In this document: piece by piece, positions 26,332 through 35,100 of the stretch
How the letters are laid out: the number at the start of each line of letters is the position of its first letter
How positions within the stretch are numbered: the stretch's first letter is position 1
NCBI GenBank assembly: GCA_020437365.1
Contig: JAGQWM010000001.1
Coordinates: 30,420 to 94,419, forward strand
Direction: 5' to 3'
Origin: Chitinophagaceae bacterium
GTDB lineage: Bacteria; Bacteroidota; Bacteroidia; Chitinophagales; Chitinophagaceae
Length of the DNA: 64,000 bases
Made by a program: the position numbers and the translations under genes
Notes under the pieces: model-generated
Told to the model about the DNA's origin: nothing
Databases searched by the model: none
The model's input: the letters and a program-made list of their open reading frames with translations, nothing else

Positions 26332-28212
26332 TTATTGATGGTTTACATATTTATTTTGATGCAAGGCAGAAGTGTCTGTTAGGGTTTTCATGAATAAAAT
26401 TATTTGCCGCATTTCTTTTTTTGAAAGTTTGAGTTTTTCAAAAGGCAAAGTCTGATTGGCCGGTGCAATATGCAATCCTTTGCCACCACCTTTATTATAA
26501 AAGTCCATTACTTCTTCCAGCGTTGAAAAAACGCCATTATGCATATACGGAGCTGTGAGTGCAATATTTCTTAAAGTTGGTGTTTTAAAAGAATGTTTGT
26601 AAATATCAGTATGTATAAAATTGTATTTGCCCAAATCTTCATCTAGTGTAGCCGGGTTTTCATTTTTCCCGGCTGGCACGCCAATGACTTCCGATTCAGT
26701 AGAATTGAAAAATGGAGGTACAACGCCGTTGAATAATGGCATGAAATGACAAGTTGCACATTTGGCTTTGCCTGCAAAAAGATTAAATCCCTTTTTTTCA
26801 TCTTTAGACAATTGGGTTTCATCGCCCAGCATGTATTGGTCGAAGCGGGAATTAAGTGAGCTTAATGAACGAACATAACAAGCAATGGCATTGGCAATCG
26901 TAAAAGTATTGAGTGGTTTTTTTTCTTCCGGGTATGCTTTTTGAAATAAAGAAGCATATTGCGGCGATTCTTTTAATACAACTACGCTTTTTTGCAATGA
27001 ACCTTTCATTTCTTCTGCATTGTGTACCACTTCGGTTAGCTGGTTTTCCAAAATATCTTCGCGGCTGTCATAAAACTGGCTGGTTTGAAATCCTGCATTG
27101 TATAAAGTAGGTGTATTTCTGGGCAATAAAGTTTTATTATCTAAGGATAATGGCTTGGCTAATCCATCTGTAAATGCTTTTTCGGGATGATGGCAGGAAG
27201 CACAACTTCGTGTATGGGTGCCTGATAGAATGGGGTCGTTGAATAATAATTTGCCTAATTGGACTCTTTCCGGTGTTACCCAATATTCTTGAGGAGGCGA
27301 GTAAAAATTGATACTAAAAAATCCGGAACCGAAAAATGTAGTATCATCATAATGAATTACCTGGTGCCCGGGCGGAATACCAATGCCTGTTTTGATTCTT
27401 GTATTGACAAATAATTTATACAGCGGATTGATATATTGTGTGATAAATTGGAGCCGGTCAAACTTGTTGAAATTTTCATGTGCTTGTACATACTGCCTGG
27501 CGGCGGCAAGTGTTGAATTGAGTTTTGCAAATCCGGCCGGTGCTTTTTTTTCATAAGCAGGTTGAAGTAAATTCAATAATTGAATGATACCTTCTATGGA
27601 TGAAGCAGCTTCCGGCAATGAAAATTGTGCATTGGGTGAATCTAGGCCGGTTATACCTGTAGTAGCAATACTTAAAGTGGCTGATCGAAGTGCATCCCAT
27701 ACCAATTCATCTTTAAATTTATAGGCCAAGCCGGGTTCTTCCCGGAATCTTTTTATCATTTGTAAAATACCCTCCAGCAAACTGTCAATCTTTTTTGGAG
27801 AAGTTTCCTGCCAGTCATTATAAAGAACATCTTCGATAGCCTGGAAACCACTTGGCGGTATTATTTTATCTACCACTTCAGCTTCTATTCTGTTAATAGC
27901 CGCACTGTTGATTTGACGGGTTTCATAAGGGTTGAAATAATCTGTAAGTACGGCAAGTTGTTTATACGCCAAACGACATTCTTTGAAATGTTGAATTAAA
28001 TCTTTTTTTCCGGGATTATTTTCCGTGGCTTTTTTAAAAGCAAGTAGTTTTTCTTGAAGAGATTGAAGTTGATTGATATAATATGTCGTTACCGGCGATA
28101 CAGGAAAATGTTTTTTGAAGCTGAATTGCAATGAAAATATTATAGCAGATAATAATAAGATGATATTTATTTTCTTAGAAATGAATGGGTTGAGTTGTAA
28201 TAGCGGTTTCAT
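26332..28212 (-). CDS. Di-heme cytochrome c peroxidase with N-terminal imelysin-like domain
   Basis: 626 residues from ATG 28212, beginning with a basic region and one hydrophobic segment (ILLLSAIIFSLQF), so exported or membrane-tethered. Residues about 40-275 are helical with features of imelysin-like iron-related domains (ECRLAYKQLAVLTDYF, PPSGFQAIEDVLYND). The C-terminal part is a MauG/CcpA-type peroxidase with two heme motifs, CASCH (337-341) and CATCH (485-489), plus FTDGLAKPLS, RNTPTLYNAGF and KTPTLRNIALTAPYMHNG. The family reduces hydrogen peroxide with cytochrome electrons. The two-domain fusion suggests iron or redox sensing at the cell surface (inferred). A -7 box TAGTTTTG lies upstream. 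Confidence 0.85.
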   Translation of the reverse strand: MKPLLQLNPFISKKINIILLLSAIIFSLQFSFKKHFPVSPVTTYYINQLQSLQEKLLAFKKATENNPGKKDLIQHFKECRLAYKQLAVLTDYFNPYETRQINSAAINRIEAEVVDKIIPPSGFQAIEDVLYNDWQETSPKKIDSLLEGILQMIKRFREEPGLAYKFKDELVWDALRSATLSIATTGITGLDSPNAQFSLPEAASSIEGIIQLLNLLQPAYEKKAPAGFAKLNSTLAAARQYVQAHENFNKFDRLQFITQYINPLYKLFVNTRIKTGIGIPPGHQVIHYDDTTFFGSGFFSINFYSPPQEYWVTPERVQLGKLLFNDPILSGTHTRSCASCHHPEKAFTDGLAKPLSLDNKTLLPRNTPTLYNAGFQTSQFYDSREDILENQLTEVVHNAEEMKGSLQKSVVVLKESPQYASLFQKAYPEEKKPLNTFTIANAIACYVRSLSSLNSRFDQYMLGDETQLSKDEKKGFNLFAGKAKCATCHFMPLFNGVVPPFFNSTESEVIGVPAGKNENPATLDEDLGKYNFIHTDIYKHSFKTPTLRNIALTAPYMHNGVFSTLEEVMDFYNKGGGKGLHIAPANQTLPFEKLKLSKKEMRQIILFMKTLTDTSALHQNKYVNHQ

Positions 28213-28256
28213 ATAGAAAGGATATCTTTTTCGTAGTCTTACGATAAATAACAAAG

Positions 28257-28264
28257 CAAAACTA
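28257..28264 (-). promoter_or_regulatory. -7 promoter box for the peroxidase gene
   Basis: On the minus strand TAGTTTTG fits TAnnTTTG, 44 bases before ATG 28212. A TTG lies 22 bases further upstream, slightly beyond the usual spacing. Confidence 0.4.
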
Positions 28265-28372
28265 CTCTAAAGTAGCTTTAAATTTTCAATTTTCTTTTGA
28301 ATTGCTTTTAAATGAATTGATTTAACTCAATCTTTAGCACTTCAATAGAGAACCAATAAAAATCCAATTAGT

Positions 28373-31300
28373 ATGAAACCATCTATCCTTTTAAAAGGTA
28401 TGATAGCTATATGCTTATCTGCCTTTATTTACCCACAGAGCAATTTTGCTCAAACAACTATTTTCCCGGCCAATACCACCTGGAAATATTTAGACAACAA
28501 TACCACGCCTACAGGTTGGCCTGCTTCGTATAGCACTTCGGGTTGGTCATCAGGTGCGGCACCACTTGGGTATAGTAACGGGGTAACCACTACCGTTAGC
28601 TATGGCCCCAATCCGAATAATAAATACACCACAACTTATTTTAATAAAGTTGTCAATATACCTGATGTGTCAGTGTACGGTAGTTTTACTTTTAATCTTG
28701 TCAGGGATGATGGGGCTATTATTTATGTCAATGGTGTTGAAGTAATTCGTTCCAATATGCCGAATACGCCATCAATTACAAAATCTACTTTTGCCAAGGA
28801 TGTTATTGGCGGCGCTGATGAAACAGCTGTGCACACTTATACCATTGCGGCGCAATATTTTGTAAATGGGAATAATACAATTTCCCTTGAATTGCATCAA
28901 GCAGATTTAACAAGTAGCGACCTTTCATTTTCTGTAGAAATGTTAGGAAATCCTGCACCTCCATTAACGAAAACATATATTAATTACAGTGAAAACTGGA
29001 AGTTCTTAGATGATGGCACCGACCAGGGAACTGCCTGGAGAGCAAAAACTTTTTCCGACGGGTCATGGAAAATTGGTAACAGCCAATTAGGGTATAATGA
29101 TGCCAAAACTGAAACTTGTGTGGCTTCCGGCGGCGGCGGTTCTATTTGTGCACCTACCGGAAACAAATATATTACAACCTATTTCCGAAAAGCCATTACG
29201 ATTGCCAATCCTTCGGTATATAAAAATTTTACTTTGCATGTATATAGAGATGACGGAATTGTAGTCTATGTAAATGGTACGGAAGTAGTCAGAGATTATA
29301 TGCCCACCGGAACAATAAATTATAATACCGGTGCTACAACGTATGTACCGGATGATGGGCAAGATGAACAGACGTTCACCATTGCGGCTTCTTATTTTTC
29401 TGCCGGAACCAATGTGGTGGCAGTAGAAGTACATCAAAATAATGCAACAAGTAGCGATTTGGTATTTAATGCAGAATTAATAGCCAATGTACCTACGACA
29501 ATGATTAACTATGGCGCAACGTGGAAATATTTAGATAATGGGTCTAACCAGGGAACTGCCTGGCAGGCTTCGGGTTTTAATGATGTTTCCTGGAAATCAG
29601 GTGCCGGTAAATTCGGTTATGGCGACCCGGTAAATACTATTGTTTTTTCAGGTTGCGGTACTTCCAATTATCCTTCACCTGAAACAGCTAGCCCGTCTTG
29701 CGGTACAAAATATATCACTACTTATTTCAGAAAAACAATCAATATTACCGGCTTAATTAATTATGCCAGTTTTACTTTTAATGTAATTCGGGATGATGGG
29801 TATGTGATTTATGTAAATGGAATTGAAGTCAGCAGGGATAATATGCCGGGTGGTACCATCAATTATACAACACAAGCCTCCACCGGATTAGGCGGTTCCG
29901 CTGAAACTACACCGGTAAGTTTTGATCTTTCAGTTTGTTCCGGAATTTTAGTAGAAGGGAATAATACCATTGCAGTGGAAATGCACCAAAATAGTGGTGG
30001 TAGTTCTGACCTGGGTTTTGATTTAGAATTAGTGGGCAATGCAGGCGGCGCTACGGGTACACCTTCCTTAACAAGAGGCCCCTATTTACAGGTAGGAAGC
30101 GAAACCGGAATGACTTTCCGTTGGCGCACCAACACTATTTGTTACGGCCAGGTAAAAGTGGGCTTATCCAATGGCTCATACCTTACAGCCAGTGCCGATG
30201 AATCTTGTCCGACAACCGAACATATTGTGAGAGTAAATGGGTTAACGGCTGATACAAAATATTTTTACCAAATTGGTGCTACGGATGGTACCATTTTGCA
30301 AGGCGATGCCAATAATTTTTTCAGAACAAATCCACTTGAAAATACAACTCGTAAAATTCGAATCGTTGCTTTCGGAGATTGTGGCCGTGGCGATGTATCT
30401 CGCCAGGAAGACAACCTGAACAATTACCAAAGTTATCTTTCTGCCAATGGTATAGATGCACCGGATGCCTGGTTGTTATTGGGCGATAATGCCTATTACC
30501 AAGGTACGGATGCGCAATACACAACTAACTTTTTCGATATTTATGGAAGTACAATTTTGAAAAATCATAAATTGTATCCTGCACCGGGCAATCATGACTA
30601 TGCCAATAGTTCCAGTAATAAAGCATCAAGGTCAATGCCTTATCACCAGAATTTTAGTGTGCCACAAAATGGTGAAGCCGGTGGCGTAGCCTCTAATCAC
30701 CAGAATTTTTACTCGTATAATGTTGGCAACATACATTTTATTTCCATTGATTCTTATGGTACGGAAAGCGATGGTACCAGTATTCAAACCAGTGGTAGCA
30801 GCTTGTTAAAAACCTGGATTGATGCAGACCTTGCCGCCAATACCAGCAAATGGACAGTAGCCTATTGGCATCATCCTCCTTATACGAAAGGAAGTCATAA
30901 TTCTGATAGTGAAGGCGACCTTGTCAATATCAGAAATAATTTCATTGGCTACCTCGAAGCCCGTGGCGTGGATATGATTATTTGTGGTCATACACATGTG
31001 TATGAAAGAGGTTATTTAATAAAAAACTATACTGGTAATTGGAGTTCATTTTCCGGTGCCAATGCCGTGAGTATGTCCAGTGGAAAATATACCAGCAGCT
31101 CCGATTGTCCTTATGTCTATAATTCTACGCCTGCTAATCATGGAACCGTATATGTAGTAGAAGGTTCTACCGGTGCCAGTGGTGGTACCAATAGTGGTTT
31201 TGCTTCGGGGCCTATGCCTTTTGCTGTTAATGATGGTGGTGTATTTTATTTTGAAGTAGAAGACAATCGGTTAGATGCCAAAATGCTACGCAGGAATGGA

Positions 31301-32089
31301 ACCATCTTCGATCAATTTACCATTATTAAAGATGCCAATAAAACAACGAACTATAACATTGCCAATGGTGCTTCACAAATATTGACAGCTTCCTGGCCCA
31401 AAACAGGCAACTATACCTGGACAAATACTTCCGGAACGACTCGTTCAGTATCAGTAACACCTCCTGCGAATACAACAACCAATTATTCTGTTACAGATGA
31501 ATACGGCTGTGTGACAGATCAGTTTTCCGTAACTACATCTATTTTATTGCCGGTTTCCATTACTCATTATAATGTAGTATTAAAAAACAAAAAAGTACAC
31601 GTAAGCTGGAGTACTTCTTCAGAAGTGAATAATGATTTCTTTACGGTTGAAAGATCTTCCAACGGCGTTGACTTTACTGCAATTGGAACGATAGATGGAG
31701 CAGGGAATTCAACAGAAACGAAATTTTACAACTTTATTGATGATGACCCGATGTTGGGTACCAGTTACTATCGCTTGTCGCAAACCGATTTGGATGCACA
31801 CACGAAATATCATGGTGTAAAAAGAATTGATAATACCGATGACAGATCTTATGTGGTAAAAGTATTAACCGGCAATAATGGCGAACTGGTACTGCAAATC
31901 AATGCTGCTAAAGCGGATAATTACAGAGTGAAAGTCATCGACCTGAATGGCCGGATTGTAAGTGATCAGCAACTGCATTTTTCCAGTGGCATTAGTACAC
32001 ATCATATTAGTTTACTGCCCGGTATGTATATCTGGGAAGTCAGTAATAGTAACAGAGAAAAGAAAAATGAAAAAGTGATTATTCATTAA
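28373..32089 (+). CDS. Secreted purple acid phosphatase-like metallophosphoesterase with three jelly-roll repeats and T9SS tail
   Basis: 1238 residues with a signal peptide. Three copies of a beta-sandwich repeat of about 170 residues (about 30-193, 200-372, 375-560) share WKYLDN, KYITTYFRK, RDDGxVxYVNGxEV and SSDLxF segments. Then an FN3-like domain of purple acid phosphatases (LTRGPYLQVG) and a calcineurin-like catalytic domain with FGDCG, LLGDNAYY, PGNHDY, YWHHPPY and CGHTHVYERG, the full metal-ligand set. An Ig-like module (SITHYNVVL) and a type A sorting tail (LLPGMYIWEV) close the protein. It should hydrolyse phosphate esters at the cell surface after T9SS export. It is the first of four tandem T9SS cargo genes. 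Confidence 0.88.
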   Translation: MKPSILLKGMIAICLSAFIYPQSNFAQTTIFPANTTWKYLDNNTTPTGWPASYSTSGWSSGAAPLGYSNGVTTTVSYGPNPNNKYTTTYFNKVVNIPDVSVYGSFTFNLVRDDGAIIYVNGVEVIRSNMPNTPSITKSTFAKDVIGGADETAVHTYTIAAQYFVNGNNTISLELHQADLTSSDLSFSVEMLGNPAPPLTKTYINYSENWKFLDDGTDQGTAWRAKTFSDGSWKIGNSQLGYNDAKTETCVASGGGGSICAPTGNKYITTYFRKAITIANPSVYKNFTLHVYRDDGIVVYVNGTEVVRDYMPTGTINYNTGATTYVPDDGQDEQTFTIAASYFSAGTNVVAVEVHQNNATSSDLVFNAELIANVPTTMINYGATWKYLDNGSNQGTAWQASGFNDVSWKSGAGKFGYGDPVNTIVFSGCGTSNYPSPETASPSCGTKYITTYFRKTINITGLINYASFTFNVIRDDGYVIYVNGIEVSRDNMPGGTINYTTQASTGLGGSAETTPVSFDLSVCSGILVEGNNTIAVEMHQNSGGSSDLGFDLELVGNAGGATGTPSLTRGPYLQVGSETGMTFRWRTNTICYGQVKVGLSNGSYLTASADESCPTTEHIVRVNGLTADTKYFYQIGATDGTILQGDANNFFRTNPLENTTRKIRIVAFGDCGRGDVSRQEDNLNNYQSYLSANGIDAPDAWLLLGDNAYYQGTDAQYTTNFFDIYGSTILKNHKLYPAPGNHDYANSSSNKASRSMPYHQNFSVPQNGEAGGVASNHQNFYSYNVGNIHFISIDSYGTESDGTSIQTSGSSLLKTWIDADLAANTSKWTVAYWHHPPYTKGSHNSDSEGDLVNIRNNFIGYLEARGVDMIICGHTHVYERGYLIKNYTGNWSSFSGANAVSMSSGKYTSSSDCPYVYNSTPANHGTVYVVEGSTGASGGTNSGFASGPMPFAVNDGGVFYFEVEDNRLDAKMLRRNGTIFDQFTIIKDANKTTNYNIANGASQILTASWPKTGNYTWTNTSGTTRSVSVTPPANTTTNYSVTDEYGCVTDQFSVTTSILLPVSITHYNVVLKNKKVHVSWSTSSEVNNDFFTVERSSNGVDFTAIGTIDGAGNSTETKFYNFIDDDPMLGTSYYRLSQTDLDAHTKYHGVKRIDNTDDRSYVVKVLTGNNGELVLQINAAKADNYRVKVIDLNGRIVSDQQLHFSSGISTHHISLLPGMYIWEVSNSNREKKNEKVIIH
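28460..30045 (+). repeat. Three tandem jelly-roll-like domain repeats in the phosphatase gene
   Basis: Copies at about 28460-28955, 28975-29490 and 29505-30045. Each runs from a WKYLDN/WKFLDD start through RDDGxxxYVNG to SSDLxFxxEL. The copies differ in the central loop: copy 1 has VSYGPNPNNKY, copy 2 a GGGGSICAPTGNKY loop, copy 3 a longer cysteine-containing loop. Three homologous copies lie in the next gene. Confidence 0.85.
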
Positions 32090-32154
32090 TAGTGAAGTGC
32101 ATGAATTGAATGTTAAAAAATATGAGGTCTTAATCTTATTCAAAAAACCGAACT

Positions 32155-35100
32155 ATGAAAAAGAATCGTATCCTGCTTGTAATATTTACACTGTGTAATC
32201 TGCAATTTATACAGGCTCAGGTATTGCGAAGCATGACACCGAGATATAGTAATTCTTCTGTAAAAGGGAATATTGTATATGTGTCAAATAATATCATCAC
32301 TTCTGAAGGAGGTGTTACCGGCGATGTACCACCGGCGGGTGGACAAACCAATAATGGAAAAATGGGATTGAATATCGATGTTGACAATTCAACAACTTTA
32401 TTTTCTTTCAATAGTTCCTGGAAATATTTGGACAACGATTCTTACCCGGCCACTTGGGAAACCTCGGGTTTTAATGATGCGTCCTGGTCGAGTGGGTTGG
32501 CACAGTTTGGATATGGCGACCCTGCTGTTACGACATGTGTAAATTCAGGTGGCGGCGGTACTAAATGTACGCCAACCGGAACAAAATACACGACTACTTT
32601 ATTTCGAAAATCAGTAACGATTGCCAATCCCGCTGCTTTTGGCGATTTTGAATTGAATGTATTTCGGGATGATGGAATTGTAGTGTATGTAAATGGCGTA
32701 GAAGTTGTAAGAGATAATATGCCGGGTGGAACCATTACAAAATCCACTTTTGCTTCCACTGCTTGTTCCGATGATGGGCATGGAATCAATACATTCACTA
32801 TTTCAACTTCCAATTTTGTTGCCGGTAATAATGTGATTGCAGTAGAACTACACCAGTGTAATGCAACCAGTAGTGATTTGATTTTCGATATGGAATTAAT
32901 CGGCAATCCGCCGACTTCAGATTTGTATTTTTCTTTCAATAGTACATGGAAATACAGAGATAATAATTCGTATCCTGGAGGATGGGAAACGAAGACTTTT
33001 GATGATTCAGGCTGGCCTAGTGGAACCGGGCAATTCGGATACGGTGATGCTGGCGTCACTACTTGTGTACAATCCGGTGGTGGCGGTACAGTATGTAACC
33101 CGACTGGTACAAAATACATCACTACATTATTCAGAAAAAACATAAATATTACAGATGCATCTATCTACCAGGATTTCACCATGAATATTTATCGGGATGA
33201 TGGAATTGTGGTGTATGTAAATGGCGTAGAAGTAATACGAGATAATATGCCTACGGGTACAATCACAAAAACGACATTAGCTACAACCTGGGCTCCGGAT
33301 GACGGACATACCATACAAACTTTTACGATTCCGACATCTGCATTTACCAATGGTACGAATTCAATTGCTGTTGAACTACACCAAAGTAGCAATACCAGTA
33401 GCGACTTAGTATTTGATGCGCAATTAATTGGCAATATTTCAACAAAAACAGTGCTTGAAGCATTTGGAGGTAGTTGGAAATATTTAGATAATAATACAAG
33501 ACCGGCCAGCTGGGAAACCGTCGGTTTTAATGATGCATCCTGGGCTTCCGGAAATGGAGAATTTGGCTATGGCGATGGCGATGAAACAACTATTGTAAGT
33601 TATGGCCCCGACCCCAATAATAAATACACAACTACTTATTTCAGGAAAACTGTTTCTATTCCCAATGTTTCACTTTATGGATATTATATTATTAATTTAA
33701 AAAGAGACGATGGAGCAGTGGTATATATTAATGGTACAGAAGTATTTCGGACCAATATGCCTGCCGGTACAATTTTGCATTCTACATTTGCCAATAATGC
33801 ATTAGGCGGAACCGCTGAATCTACTCCGGTTAGTTTTATTATACCAGCAGTTTATTTTGTAAATGGCAATAATACAATAGCGGTTGAAATGCACCAGGCA
33901 GATCTTCATAGTACAGATTTATCGTTTGATTTTGAATTGCTGGGTTCTAATGACCCGACTTTCAATTCTTCATCTGCCAATTTGAATTTACCTTCTTGTA
34001 GCCAGGTTTTATTTGCGGGGTTATATTGGGGGGCATCGCAAGGTGAAAATGGTACAGATGTTTCCTGGATTCAAAATGAAAATACAGTAAAATTAAAAAT
34101 TCCGGGAGCTGGGTCTTATGTAGATGTTGTTGCATCACAAGTCGATTACCATAATAATACTTTAGTACCCGGTTTGCCACATACCGGTTATGTGTCATTT
34201 GCCGATATTACTTCACTCATAAATGTAAATGCAGCGAACGGAAAATATGTGATTGGAAATGTAGCCAGCCCGGCTAATGTTTTGAAAAATACCTGTGGCG
34301 GATGGACTATTGTTATCGCCTATTCCGACCCGAATACAATTGTAAGAAACCTTACTGTTTTCGATGGCAACGTCATTATGAATGGTGGCGACCCGCCGGT
34401 ACATATTCCCATCTCAGGGTTTACTACACCACCATCAGGCCCGGTAAGCTGCGACCTCGGTGCAGTCGTATTTGATGGTGATAGAAACAGTACTGATGAA
34501 TATTCATTTAAAGAAGATTCAAACCCATTGGTAGGTTCTTATACAAGCCTGACACCTAACGCTACTGCAGATTTGAACGATATGTGGAACAGTACCATTA
34601 CTTACAAAGGTGCTACGGTATTGAATAGAAACCCGATGCAGTATAATACATTGGGCTATGATGCCGATATTATAGAATTGCCCAATAGCGGCAATGCCAT
34701 TTTAGGTAATAATAAAACATCGGCCAGTATCCGGTTTAGTTCACCTTCAGAAAATTATGTTTTGCAAGTTGCCACAACTGCTATTTCGCAATACACACCC
34801 ACATTTGCTTTAAGTAAATCTTCGGCAGATGTCAACGGGGGTTCATTATTACCCGGCGATTCAATTCTTTATACCATTAATTATTCAAATGAAGGAAATG
34901 ACGCCAGTACCGGCACAACTATTATTGATAAAATACCTGTCGGTACTTCTTATACACCTAATAGTTTGATGATTGGTGGCGTAGCCAAAACAGATGCCGC
35001 CGGCGATGATGAAGCAGAATATGATTTTGCCAATAATAGAGTAATATTCAGAGTTGGTAGTGGTGCCAATAGTACAAACGGAGGAGAAGTTTCTCCTACA

